From Candidatus Pelagibacter sp. (lineage in GTDB: Bacteria > Pseudomonadota > Alphaproteobacteria > Pelagibacterales > Pelagibacteraceae), in NCBI GenBank assembly GCA_028100865.1, contig JAOHJV010000003.1, positions 1-47,148 of the forward strand: a stretch of DNA of 47,148 nucleotides, read 5' to 3'. Within the stretch, counting starts at the first letter, position 1. Each line of letters opens with the position of its first letter. Of the stretch, positions 24,471 through 32,954 are shown one piece after another. A program made the position numbers and the translations under genes. The notes below the pieces were generated by a model. That model saw only the letters and a program-made list of their open reading frames with translations, was not told the DNA's origin and ran no database searches.

Positions 24471-24928
24471 TACTTATCTTTACTAAATGGTAGCCACTTT
24501 TCAAACACCGATTTAGATGGTCCATCATAAGGAATAGAGTATGAGCTAGGATTAGGACTAGTTAAAACTTCAATTCCTTTCGAAAATACAAAAATAAATA
24601 CTACAACAAAAACGATGACCATTATTTTAAAGGGGTCAAAATTTTTTGTTTTAAAAACACTGTTAGATCTTTCTTCTGCTTTATGGAAATGTTTGAAGGT
24701 CATATAAACAGCAAATATTAAACCAATATGAGCTATATAAAGACCCGCCCAACCAAATGCAAAAGTTGTATAAGAAAAAATATATAAACTAAAAACTGTC
24801 GTCCAAATAAAACTTAAAACTAATAATATTTGTAATCTTACAGATCTTGGTAAAGATCTAAGATCATTTTTGCTGTCATCAAACAATATATTTGCAGCAT
24901 CTACCATCCAGTTTTTTAGCGATTCCAT
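24470..24928 (-). CDS. membrane protein of unknown function
   Basis: 152 residues with three hydrophobic segments (about 32-52, 56-77 and 101-120), a soluble acidic N-terminus and a C-terminal tail after the last helix with SSYSIPYDGPSKSVFEKW. Not recognised. Co-transcribed with the PsiE-like gene (one-base overlap), so the two may act together. Confidence 0.7.
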   Translation of the reverse strand: MESLKNWMVDAANILFDDSKNDLRSLPRSVRLQILLVLSFIWTTVFSLYIFSYTTFAFGWAGLYIAHIGLIFAVYMTFKHFHKAEERSNSVFKTKNFDPFKIMVIVFVVVFIFVFSKGIEVLTSPNPSSYSIPYDGPSKSVFEKWLPFSKDK

Positions 24929-24982
24929 AAGATGAAGTTATAATTTTTTAAAATTTTAACAATTGTTAATTTGTCCTAAATC

Positions 24983-25600
24983 TTAATTTAAATTAGATTT
25001 TATAACACTTTCTAGCTGAATTGAGCTTTGGGCACCTGAAATAAAATCTTTTCCTATCTCAAAAAAAGGAACACCATTAATATTTTTTTTTCTAGTGTCA
25101 GATATTTTTGAATTTACAAGTTCAATATTTTTTTCATTAATAAAGTCTTTAAATTCTTTTTCAGGAATATTATTTTGTTTAGCAATTTTAATTAAAACAT
25201 CTAAATTTCCAATATCAAGTCCGTCAATAAAATATGATTGATATATTTTTTCTTTAATTTCATTTCCTAAATTAAATCGTTCACTTAAAATAATAAGTAA
25301 ATGAGAAAGAACAGTGTTTGGAGTTTTATTTATTTTATCCAAATTAAAATTCATGCCAGACTCTTTTGCTTTTAACCTCATATTTTCATACATGGGAGCA
25401 GCATAATCTTTTCCACCAAATTTTATTTCAAGATATTTTTCTCGAGAAATTCCTTCAGTTGGCATGTCGGGATTTAATTGAAAAGGTACATGCTTAATAT
25501 CAAATTTTATATTAGAAAATTTTTTCAAGGCATTATTTAAGTTTGTATGTCCAATAAAACACCATCCACAAATGGTATCTGCAAAAACGTTTATTTTCAT
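24983..25600 (-). CDS. DsbA family oxidoreductase, FrnE-like
   Basis: 205-residue thioredoxin-fold protein with the active site Cys11-Gly-Trp-Cys14 directly after the first strand and the cis-Pro region NGVPFFEIG near 171-179. There is no signal peptide, so it acts in the cytoplasm, as for other FrnE proteins and 2-hydroxychromene-2-carboxylate-isomerase-like relatives. Possible roles are thiol redox chemistry or oxidative-stress defence. Four bases separate it from argG upstream. Confidence 0.9.
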   Translation of the reverse strand: MKINVFADTICGWCFIGHTNLNNALKKFSNIKFDIKHVPFQLNPDMPTEGISREKYLEIKFGGKDYAAPMYENMRLKAKESGMNFNLDKINKTPNTVLSHLLIILSERFNLGNEIKEKIYQSYFIDGLDIGNLDVLIKIAKQNNIPEKEFKDFINEKNIELVNSKISDTRKKNINGVPFFEIGKDFISGAQSSIQLESVIKSNLN

Positions 25601-25604
25601 TAAT

Positions 25605-26792
25605 TTAAGAACGAAGTTTTTTTTTGTGATAATTAATAAATCTCTCTACATTTGATTTATTAAATGTTTTGTTTTCCTCAAAAGAAACTTTTTTCATAGA
25701 GTAAGCAGTGCTTTTAGTTTGTCTAGATTCTATAATTACATTTCCTTTATAAAGTTTGAGTTTAACTGAGCCATTTACCTTATTCTTTTTAAGATCTACA
25801 ATTTTTTGAAGTTTAAATCTTTCTTTTGAGTCCCAATAACCATTATAGATAAGTTCAGCATATCTGGGCATTATTTGATCTTTTTTGTGCATAGTTTCTT
25901 TATCTAAAGTTACAGACTCGATGGCTCTATGAGCGTGAATTAACAATGTTCCACCTGGTGTTTCGTATACTCCTCTAGATTTTATTCCAATAAATCTATT
26001 CTCTACTAAGTCTACTCTTCCAATTCCATTTTTACCCGCAAGCAGATTTAGTTTTTCTAATAATTTTGAAGGTGATAATTTTTTTCCATTAATTCCAATT
26101 GGATCACTGTTTTTAAAATTGATTGTCACAAAGCTTGGTTTGTTAGGTGCCTTTTCAGGTGAAGTAGTTCTTTGGAATATAAATTCAGGAGCAGAATTTT
26201 TTGGGTTCTCTAAAATTTTACCCTCGGTTGATGTATGAAATAAATTATCATCAACTGAAAAGGGGGGAGCTCCTTTTTTATCTTTTGGAATGTCTATTCC
26301 ATGTTTTTTTGCATAATTAATTAAATCAGTTCGAGATTTTAGCTTCCAAATTCTCCATGGAGCAATTATCTTTATTTTAGGTCCAAAATAATGGTATCCC
26401 AATTCAAATCTAACCTGGTCATTTCCTTTACCAGTTGCACCATGCGAAACTGCATAAGCTTTAAATTTTTTAGCAACTCTAATTTGATCTTTAGCAATAA
26501 GTGGTCTTGCTATGGATGTACCCAATAAATAAACGCCTTCATAAATTGCATGACCTCTGATCATTGGATATACGTAATCTTTAACGAATGTATCTTTTAA
26601 GTCTTTAATAATAATATTTTTAACTCCAAATTTTTTTGCATTTGTTATAATTTTTTTTCTATCAATTTCTTGACCCACATCAGCAGTGTAACAAATTACT
26701 TCTGCATCATAATTTTCTTGTAACCACTTCAAAATTATCGAGGTATCAAGGCCTCCAGAGTAAGCTAGAACAATTTTCTTTTTTGATTTCAT
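25605..26792 (-). CDS. argG: argininosuccinate synthase
   Basis: Joins citrulline and aspartate with ATP in arginine synthesis. The ATP P-loop AYSGGLDTS comes immediately after the basic N-terminus, and SHGATGKGNDQVRFE and HTSTEGK follow at the expected places. The frame is open to an ATG at 26822, but that start would reach into the preceding IalB gene; the ATG at 26792 gives 395 residues, the usual length, and the normal N-terminus, with 4 bases after the IalB stop. The 5' neighbour is unrelated in function. Confidence 0.96.
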   Translation of the reverse strand: MKSKKKIVLAYSGGLDTSIILKWLQENYDAEVICYTADVGQEIDRKKIITNAKKFGVKNIIIKDLKDTFVKDYVYPMIRGHAIYEGVYLLGTSIARPLIAKDQIRVAKKFKAYAVSHGATGKGNDQVRFELGYHYFGPKIKIIAPWRIWKLKSRTDLINYAKKHGIDIPKDKKGAPPFSVDDNLFHTSTEGKILENPKNSAPEFIFQRTTSPEKAPNKPSFVTINFKNSDPIGINGKKLSPSKLLEKLNLLAGKNGIGRVDLVENRFIGIKSRGVYETPGGTLLIHAHRAIESVTLDKETMHKKDQIMPRYAELIYNGYWDSKERFKLQKIVDLKKNKVNGSVKLKLYKGNVIIESRQTKSTAYSMKKVSFEENKTFNKSNVERFINYHKKKLRS

Positions 26793-26796
26793 TAAA

Positions 26797-27306
26797 TTAA
26801 CTACAAGCTTTTTTTGTAGCATTATAAGCTTTAGTAAAGCCTAGCAAAGAATAATGGTCGATTGTTTGAGAGCCTTGTTTATTGTAACCAGTGATCATAA
26901 TTCTGGATCCTTTTTTCATTCTCTTAATCATTCTAAATTCAACTTTAGTATCTGCAATCCAAGCAAAACCTTGTTCTTTAATGTCAAATTTGAATTTATT
27001 TTTTCCTGATTGTGCTGTTACTGTGTTGCTATTAAATTCATAGCCTGCAGTCACACTTACTTCATCGATAATTTTTTCAGCAGGTCTAAAGGCAATAAAT
27101 AATTTAGCATCTCTTTTATTTGATTTCGGAGCTTGTAAAATCGGAGATGATTGAGCAAAACAAACTTTACCAGTAGCTTCTGTTACAATCATAGACTCCC
27201 AATCTTTATATTTACCAATTTTTTTTACCTCCTCTGCAGATAGTTGGCTGTAAGCAGTAATAAAAATTATTGGTAAAATTAGTAAAATTTTTTTAATTAT
27301 GGACAT
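26797..27306 (-). CDS. invasion-associated locus B (IalB) family secreted protein
   Basis: 169 residues with an N-terminal signal peptide (IIKKILLILPIIFITAYSQ at 3-21, then LSAEE), so exported to the periplasm. The body contains the IalB pattern: YKDWESM, KVCFAQSSP, the RDAKLFIAFRP segment and a C-terminal Cys that may pair with the first one. IalB proteins are widespread in free-living alphaproteobacteria despite the name. The function is unknown. Its first bases overlap the end of the aldo/keto reductase gene by 10. Confidence 0.87.
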   Translation of the reverse strand: MSIIKKILLILPIIFITAYSQLSAEEVKKIGKYKDWESMIVTEATGKVCFAQSSPILQAPKSNKRDAKLFIAFRPAEKIIDEVSVTAGYEFNSNTVTAQSGKNKFKFDIKEQGFAWIADTKVEFRMIKRMKKGSRIMITGYNKQGSQTIDHYSLLGFTKAYNATKKACS

Positions 27307-28334
27307 GGATTTGGATAAATTGTTTGAACGTTATTAATTTCTTTAATGACATCATTAGATAAATTTATGTTTACACTTTCTATATTTGTTTTCAACTGCT
27401 CCATTGTTGTTGCACCAATAATAACGGAGGTAACAAAAGGTTGAATTTCTAAAAATTTCAAGGACATCTGAGATAAATCGAGATCATGTTTGTTAGCTAT
27501 TTCATAATATGCATCAACAGCATTTTCTGTATTTGGTTGTGCGTATCTTGTCCAAAAATCTGGATCTCTCTCAACTCTAGAATTTTTTGGCAATTGATTG
27601 TTTCTGTATTTTCCAGACAAGTAGCCACTAGCTAATGGTGAATATGCCAAAAGACCTATTTCATCTCTAATCGATATTTCGGCTAAACCAACCTCGTAAG
27701 TTCTATTTAGTAAGCTATATGGATTTTGAATAGACATCATTCTTGGCAAGTCTTTTTCTTTTGATAACTCTAAATATTTAGAAACACCCCATGGTGTTTC
27801 ATTTGATAATCCTATCTCCCTTATTTTTCCAGCCTCCACAAATCTTTTAAGGTTACCAAGAACATCTTCAAATTTATTCCATTCACCATTTTCCTTGTGT
27901 TCATACCCAAGACGACCAAACATATTTGTATGTCTTTCAGGCCAGTGAAGTTGATAAAGATCAATATAATCTGTTTGTAATCTTTTTAAGCTGTCATTAA
28001 CTGCTTCAGTCATTTTATCTAAGCCATAGTTATTTCCACCACCTCTTAAATAAGCTCTCATAGGTCCAGCAACTTTTGAAGCTAAAATAACCTTGTCTCT
28101 TTTTTTGGATTGCTTAAACCAGTTACCAATTATGATTTCTGTATGACCATAAGTTTCTTCTCTTGGTGGCACAGCATATAGTTCTGCTGTATCCCAAAAA
28201 TTTATACCTTGATCTAGAGCATAATCCATTTGCTCAAAACCTTCTTCTTGAGTGTTTTGTTCGCCCCAAGTCATGGTACCGAGACAAATTGTGCTTACAT
28301 CAAGATCAGTATTACCTAGTTTTTTATAATTCAT
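27297..28334 (-). CDS. aldo/keto reductase, Tas-like
   Basis: 345-residue NADPH-dependent TIM-barrel oxidoreductase. The catalytic tetrad is visible: Asp48, Tyr53 (DTAELYAVP), Lys87 (ASKVAG) and His130 (YQLHWPE). Similarity to the Tas branch is seen in GLGTMTWG-like residues 18-24 and AVPPREETYG at 54-63. The carbonyl substrate is unknown. Divergent from the Bax-inhibitor gene across 83 bases. Confidence 0.92.
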   Translation of the reverse strand: MNYKKLGNTDLDVSTICLGTMTWGEQNTQEEGFEQMDYALDQGINFWDTAELYAVPPREETYGHTEIIIGNWFKQSKKRDKVILASKVAGPMRAYLRGGGNNYGLDKMTEAVNDSLKRLQTDYIDLYQLHWPERHTNMFGRLGYEHKENGEWNKFEDVLGNLKRFVEAGKIREIGLSNETPWGVSKYLELSKEKDLPRMMSIQNPYSLLNRTYEVGLAEISIRDEIGLLAYSPLASGYLSGKYRNNQLPKNSRVERDPDFWTRYAQPNTENAVDAYYEIANKHDLDLSQMSLKFLEIQPFVTSVIIGATTMEQLKTNIESVNINLSNDVIKEINNVQTIYPNPCP

Positions 28335-28379
28335 TATGCTTTTTCTCTAATTTGGATATTTTTAATCTTTTAAGGTATC

Positions 28380-28407
28380 TTGAATAATTAGTAAAAGACT
28401 ATTATAT
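28380..28407 (+). promoter_or_regulatory. candidate promoter of the Bax-inhibitor-1 gene
   Basis: TTGAAT (28380-28385) and TTATAT (28402-28407) with a 16-base spacer lie 11 bases before the ATG, which would give a very short leader. Consensus match is moderate. Confidence 0.35.
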
Positions 28408-28417
28408 GTAAGTCATT

Positions 28418-29179
28418 ATGGAATTTGATAAAAACGGAATATTAAACAGAGCTAAAGCAGCTCAACAAACAGCAGTTGTAATGGATGAAGGCTTAAGAGC
28501 CTACATGTTAAAAGTTTATAATTACATGGCAACTGGAATTTTATTAACAGGAATAGTTGCACTTCTAACATTCAAAATGTCAGTGGTTACAAATGATGCA
28601 GGATCTATTGTGGGCCTAACATCAATTGGTAATGCAATTTATATGTCTGGACTGAAATGGCTTGTTATGTTGGCACCTTTAGGAATAGTTTTTTATATGA
28701 GTTTTGGAATTAATAAAATGAGTGCTTCAAAAGCTCAAACAACCTTTTGGGTCTTTGCAGGATTAATGGGTTTATCATTATCTTCAATTTTATTAGTTTA
28801 CACAGGCATGAGTGTAACAAGAGTTTTCTTTATTTGTTCTGCAACTTTTGGTGCAATGAGCATTTATGGCTACACAACTAAAAGAGATCTAACAAAATTA
28901 GGCTCATTCTTAATGATGGGATTAATTGGAATTATTATTGCATCAATAGTTAATATTTTCATGCAATCTTCAATGATGTATTTTGTAATATCAATCTTAG
29001 GTGTTTTAATTTTTGTTGGTCTTACAGCTTACGATACTCAAAAAATTAAAAACATGTATGCTGTAAGTGATACAGGTGAAGTGATGGGTAAAAAAGCTGT
29101 GATGGGTGCTCTTACTCTTTACTTAGACTTTATAAATTTATTTATAATGTTGCTTAGATTATTTGGTCAAAGAAGATAA
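28418..29179 (+). CDS. Bax inhibitor-1 / YccA family membrane protein
   Basis: 253 residues. After a polar N-terminus (1-30) there are seven hydrophobic segments, with the BI-1 type loops (YNYMATGILLTG at 35-46) and a C-terminal LTAYDTQKIKNMY, where the Asp is a conserved member of the pH-sensing Asp pair, followed by the LYLDFINLFIMLLRLFG helix. Family members include calcium-leak channels and YccA/YbhL, which modulate the FtsH protease. Monocistronic as far as visible. Confidence 0.93.
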   Translation: MEFDKNGILNRAKAAQQTAVVMDEGLRAYMLKVYNYMATGILLTGIVALLTFKMSVVTNDAGSIVGLTSIGNAIYMSGLKWLVMLAPLGIVFYMSFGINKMSASKAQTTFWVFAGLMGLSLSSILLVYTGMSVTRVFFICSATFGAMSIYGYTTKRDLTKLGSFLMMGLIGIIIASIVNIFMQSSMMYFVISILGVLIFVGLTAYDTQKIKNMYAVSDTGEVMGKKAVMGALTLYLDFINLFIMLLRLFGQRR

Positions 29180-29217
29180 TTAACTATCTAAATTTTTATT
29201 TTTAAAAAAAAATAATG

Positions 29218-29248
29218 TGCAATGATTGCACTTAATTTTTACTACAAT
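29218..29248 (+). promoter_or_regulatory. promoter with TGCAA-N3-TTGCA inverted repeat, before the 29267 lipoprotein
   Basis: A 13-base inverted repeat TGCAA-TGA-TTGCA (29218-29230), extended by one more G:C pair each side, lies 12 bases before a TACAAT -10 box (29243-29248) and 36 bases before the ATG. The same arrangement precedes the S8 protease gene, with TTGCACTTAATT shared right after the repeat. The repeat could be an operator or could overlap the -35 region. Confidence 0.55.
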
Positions 29249-29266
29249 AAAGTTTAATAAATAATT

Positions 29267-29584
29267 ATGATCAAAAAAATTATATATTTCTCTTTATTAG
29301 CTTTATTTTTAAATGCGTGTGCAACTCCCCATGTTGTTTCGGTGGTTGGGCCAAATGATAATAATATGTCATGTTCCCAACTTGATGGTGAAATTGCCAT
29401 AGCCTCCAATTTTAAAAGGGATGCTAAAGGTGAAAAAAGTCTTGGAACAGCTACAAATGTTGGGGCTTTACTTTTTTGGTTGCCAGGAATGGTTGCAACT
29501 CAAATGAATGCCAATGAGGCAATTAGAGCTGCTGATGATAGAATTAATCATTTAAACAGATTAAAAGCTAAAAAAAGTTGTTAA
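29267..29584 (+). CDS. small lipoprotein of unknown function
   Basis: 105 residues. The signal peptide ends in a lipobox LNAC with lipidated Cys18, identical in its last four residues to that of the nearby protease. The mature part has Cys residues (in NNMSCSQLDGE and the C-terminal KKSC), a hydrophobic stretch with GALLFWLPGMVATQMN (about 66-81), and a helical tail with RAADDRINHLNRL. I do not recognise a named domain; the fold resembles small lipoproteins with a Gly-rich hairpin. It shares an upstream inverted repeat with the S8 protease gene. Confidence 0.8.
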   Translation: MIKKIIYFSLLALFLNACATPHVVSVVGPNDNNMSCSQLDGEIAIASNFKRDAKGEKSLGTATNVGALLFWLPGMVATQMNANEAIRAADDRINHLNRLKAKKSC

Positions 29585-30156
29585 AAAGAAATAGATTTTA
29601 CAAGGTTGAATAGATCAGATTTCATTTGATCACATTTTTCCCAACAGCCAGAAGTAATTACATATTCTTTTTTTTTGTACATAAATATTATTTGCTGAGT
29701 GGTTACACCTTCCATGAAGGAGCTATCATTTTCTCTGTACATACTCCAATCAGCGAATGAGGGCTGATCATGCATTCTGCATTCTTTAAGATCTACTTTT
29801 CTTTTTCCAACTTTTCTTTCAATCTTTAAAATTTTTTTACATTGTTTGAGAACTTTTTTTTTATTTATTTTGTAATTGTCATCAAAAACTAAAATATTAA
29901 TATTGTTTAAAGGGTGGCTGGTAAAATTATATAGCAATTCTATTCTTTGATTTTTTAGACGTTGTTTTGCTAAGTTAATTTGTTTTTTTATAAGTGGATC
30001 TTTGCTTGAGTGATTGTAGACATCATAAAGATTATTTTTGTTAAATATTTGATAACCTTTTGGAAGCTCAAAACTAAAGTTTTCAATACTAGTAAATTGT
30101 TCTGCTTTTAAAGGGCTTATTAATAAAATAAAAAATATTAAAAAAATTTTATACAT
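29581..30156 (-). CDS. secreted hypothetical protein
   Basis: 191 residues with a signal peptide (YKIFLIFFILLISPLKAEQ, cleavage near residue 18-19). The mature part is basic, with Cys at LKQCKKIL, LKECRMHD and a C-terminal GCWEKCDQM, so disulfides are plausible. No family is recognised. It is the second gene of a short leftward operon, 8 bases after the winged-helix-like gene, and converges with the lipoprotein gene (4-base overlap). Confidence 0.7.
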   Translation of the reverse strand: MYKIFLIFFILLISPLKAEQFTSIENFSFELPKGYQIFNKNNLYDVYNHSSKDPLIKKQINLAKQRLKNQRIELLYNFTSHPLNNINILVFDDNYKINKKKVLKQCKKILKIERKVGKRKVDLKECRMHDQPSFADWSMYRENDSSFMEGVTTQQIIFMYKKKEYVITSGCWEKCDQMKSDLFNLVKSISF

Positions 30157-30164
30157 TTGTTGTA

Positions 30165-30512
30165 TTAAACAACACTTTTAATAAATTCGTTAGACCATTC
30201 TTCGTATTCTTTAATTGTAATATCTGATGGCTCAACTAAAATTTTTCTTTTATCATCAGTGGAGTTTTTTTTTATTATAAAATTTGCTCCAACACCCTTA
30301 TTAATGAAATCTATAACTGTTCTTCTAGAAGCATAGTTTTCAACACTTTTAATAATTGCTTCAATGGTAATCTTTTCTTTTTCAGAGTAGCTATTCATTA
30401 AAGTTAGCCAAATAACATAACCATAAGCATCATTAGATCTAAAAAATTTTAATGAGGGTTTTGACCAGTCACCTTGAAGATCCTCAATCAAGAACTTTGC
30501 TAATTTTGACAT
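30165..30512 (-). CDS. winged-helix-like putative transcriptional regulator
   Basis: 115 residues with a MarR-like pattern: helix AYGYVIWLTLMNSY (29-42), a candidate helix-turn-helix around ITIEAIIKSVENYASRRTVI (48-67), and a basic wing-like segment with NSTDDKRKILVEPS (near 82-95), very like the DxRxxxxxxT/PS wing of MarR proteins. No ligand domain is added. It is divergent from the S8 protease gene across 126 bases that contain the TGCAA-N3-TTGCA repeat, so it is a candidate regulator of that promoter. The DNA-binding call is an inference from pattern only. Confidence 0.55.
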   Translation of the reverse strand: MSKLAKFLIEDLQGDWSKPSLKFFRSNDAYGYVIWLTLMNSYSEKEKITIEAIIKSVENYASRRTVIDFINKGVGANFIIKKNSTDDKRKILVEPSDITIKEYEEWSNEFIKSVV

Positions 30513-30576
30513 ATGTAAATGACTTAACTAAATAATTTAAATATTAATTTATTAAATGTCACAATATAAATTAACA

Positions 30577-30609
30577 TGCAATTTTTGCACTTAATTATTG
30601 CACTATAAT
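30577..30609 (+). promoter_or_regulatory. promoter with TGCAA-N3-TTGCA inverted repeat, before the S8 protease
   Basis: TGCAA-TTT-TTGCA (30577-30589) is followed by TTAATT, another TTGCA half-site (30598-30602), and a perfect TATAAT -10 box (30604-30609), 29 bases before the ATG. The block matches the one at 29218-29248 over most of its length. It lies between the divergent winged-helix-like gene and the protease. Confidence 0.6.
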
Positions 30610-30638
30610 ATCAGTAACGATTAGCATACGTTTTAAGA

Positions 30639-32954
30639 ATGAATAATATTTTAAAAATTTTAGCAGTTTTATCTTTACCCTTATTATTAAATGCATGTGG
30701 CGGAGGCGGAGGCGGCAGTGCAGGTGGGGCTGCTAGCTACACAGTACCTTCATGTACAGACAGCGGAACTAGAGATACAGAATATTTATTTATGGGTAAA
30801 TATAGTGGAGAAAATGGTTTAACCAGAGTTTGTGCAAGTGCAGCTTATGCAAGAGATGCAACAGGGAATGGAATAAAAGTTGCAGTACTTGATACAGGTA
30901 TCACTGTTAATGGAAGCAATGCTGTTTTTCATACTGAACTAGATGCAAATGTTGCTACATTCACATCAGGAAGTGATCTAATTGGCACTGATAACGTTCC
31001 AAATGACGAAGAAGGGCATGGAAGCCATGTAGCAGGAATAATTGCAGGTGAAAATAATGGGTCTGGTTATCATGGTGTTGCTTATGATGCTACGCTTTAT
31101 ATTTATAAAGTTTTAAATGATAGTGGCTCCTCAGTTGGAAACTCTATTGCGAGTGGAATTACAAAAGCTAGAGGTGATGGTGTTGACATAATGAATTTAA
31201 GTTTGGGTGATAGTGGCACTATTGGATCAACATGTAATAGTGCTTCATCATGTGAAACTTCATTGGGTAGCACTTTATACACAGAATTAGAAGCCTCAGG
31301 AGCTGCAGGTAAAATTTTAGTTTGGGCAGCTGGTAATGATGGAAATTCAAGTCCTTCAACTATGTCAGGTGCCGCTATTTATGATGATGATTTTAAAGAA
31401 ACAACAGTTATAGTTGTTGCAACTGGTCTTGATGGCAAAATAGCTGACTCTGCCGATCCAGGTTGGGGAAGTACAGGATCTAATAAATGTGGTATTGCAT
31501 CTGCTATTTGTATTGCAGCTCCTGGTACATATTTGTACTCAGCAAAATTAGATGATAATGATTATGCTGTAGCTTTCTCAGGAACATCTATGGCTGCACC
31601 AATGGTTTCAGGTGGTTTAGCATTAATTAAACAAGAATTTTCTAGTTTAACAAATGCACAAGTCGTTGATAGATTATTTGCAACAGCTACTGATACAGAT
31701 GAATATTCTCAAAGTTCTATTTATGGTCATGGTATGATGAATTTAAATGGTGCTACAGCAGCCGTTGGAACTTTACAAACAATAGGTGGAAGTAATCTAT
31801 TGGACGACTCAAGTACAAGCTACTATGATTTAGTCAACAATAGTTTTACAAGCAGTGCAGCATTTTCTAATGCTTTAAATAACGCTTTAGAAGGTCAAAC
31901 CATGGAAGTTTATGACAGTTTTGATAGAGCAAATTTTAAAACGAATGTAAGCAGCTTCTTTACATCTGGAAGCTACACTTCTCAAAATACAATTGAAAAC
32001 CATATGTCAAGACTTAAGCCAAAAACTACAAAGAGAGTTAAAAACAAAAATTTATATGGTAGCTTTACAGTAGAGACAGATGGTAATTACATAGAAAGTT
32101 CTATGTTTCAGTCAGCAGGTGATTTCTTAGCTTTAGGCTTTAATCAATCAACTAACAGCTTTGAAAATGCTGTAGATCCATTATCTAATTTCTTTAATGA
32201 CAGTAATTTTGGTAATAATTACTTAGTAAATCCTTATTTTAATACTGGATCAGGACAAGATTACTTTATGTCATTTAATAGCAACAGTAGTTTTGGATTT
32301 GACACTTTTACAAATGCAAATGGTAATGACTTAGGTTTAGCTTTTAACCTGAATCCTTTATCAAGCTCAGATAAAGGAATGAAAAATGCTGGTGATTTAC
32401 AAATAGTTTTTGGAGCAAACTATGAACAAAATAAATTTTTAAATTCTACATCAACTGGTGCTTTTGCTACTGGAGATTTATCTAATACAAACTTTACTGG
32501 CGTTAAATATAAAAAGAATTTAGGTGATGATTTTACTTTTGTTGGTTCAGGTTATGCTGGATATACCTACATAGATAAAGCTGCAGGTTCTTACATTGAT
32601 AACTCAACACCATTATTAACAAGTTCATTTACTCTAGGATTAGCTAAAGCTAACTTTTTTAAAGAAGATCAAAGAATAGGTTTTTTTGTTAACCAACCAC
32701 AAAGAGTTGAGGATGGTAGTTTAAATTTAAGAGTTCCAACTTCGTCAGATAGAGATAGAACTGTTACTTATAGTAACTTAAATGTTGATTTAGAGCCTGA
32801 TGCAAGACAAATTAATTTTGATATTATTTTTAATAAAATAATCACAGAATCGTCTAATTTGAGTGCTAACTTAACCCATGTTCAAAATGGCAATCATTCA
32901 AATGGTTCAAAAAATCAAAACTTTATTTCACTGTTCTATAAAAAAACTTTTTAA
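30639..32954 (+). CDS. subtilisin-like (S8) lipoprotein with C-terminal outer-membrane barrel-like domain
   Basis: 771 residues. The signal peptide ends in lipobox LNAC (Cys20), followed by six Gly and a flexible linker, as in the autotransporter proteases SphB1 and NalP. The S8 domain spans about 60-380: Asp85 (VAVLDTGI), His127 (GHGSHVAGI), oxyanion Asn233 (AAGND) and Ser317 (FSGTSMAAP) are all present. From about 470 to the end there are alternating hydrophobic/polar strands rich in Gly, Asn and Phe, ending in Phe (FYKKTF), a BAM-type barrel signature. I infer a lipid-anchored, surface-exposed protease; substrates are unknown. G+C is visibly higher in the N-terminal part than in its neighbours. 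Confidence 0.85.
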   Translation: MNNILKILAVLSLPLLLNACGGGGGGSAGGAASYTVPSCTDSGTRDTEYLFMGKYSGENGLTRVCASAAYARDATGNGIKVAVLDTGITVNGSNAVFHTELDANVATFTSGSDLIGTDNVPNDEEGHGSHVAGIIAGENNGSGYHGVAYDATLYIYKVLNDSGSSVGNSIASGITKARGDGVDIMNLSLGDSGTIGSTCNSASSCETSLGSTLYTELEASGAAGKILVWAAGNDGNSSPSTMSGAAIYDDDFKETTVIVVATGLDGKIADSADPGWGSTGSNKCGIASAICIAAPGTYLYSAKLDDNDYAVAFSGTSMAAPMVSGGLALIKQEFSSLTNAQVVDRLFATATDTDEYSQSSIYGHGMMNLNGATAAVGTLQTIGGSNLLDDSSTSYYDLVNNSFTSSAAFSNALNNALEGQTMEVYDSFDRANFKTNVSSFFTSGSYTSQNTIENHMSRLKPKTTKRVKNKNLYGSFTVETDGNYIESSMFQSAGDFLALGFNQSTNSFENAVDPLSNFFNDSNFGNNYLVNPYFNTGSGQDYFMSFNSNSSFGFDTFTNANGNDLGLAFNLNPLSSSDKGMKNAGDLQIVFGANYEQNKFLNSTSTGAFATGDLSNTNFTGVKYKKNLGDDFTFVGSGYAGYTYIDKAAGSYIDNSTPLLTSSFTLGLAKANFFKEDQRIGFFVNQPQRVEDGSLNLRVPTSSDRDRTVTYSNLNVDLEPDARQINFDIIFNKIITESSNLSANLTHVQNGNHSNGSKNQNFISLFYKKTF

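Noticed and set aside
29180..29217. A/T-only hairpin (T-run then A-run) after the Bax-inhibitor gene
   Set aside because: Low-complexity A/T sequence with no G:C pair; not separable from background.
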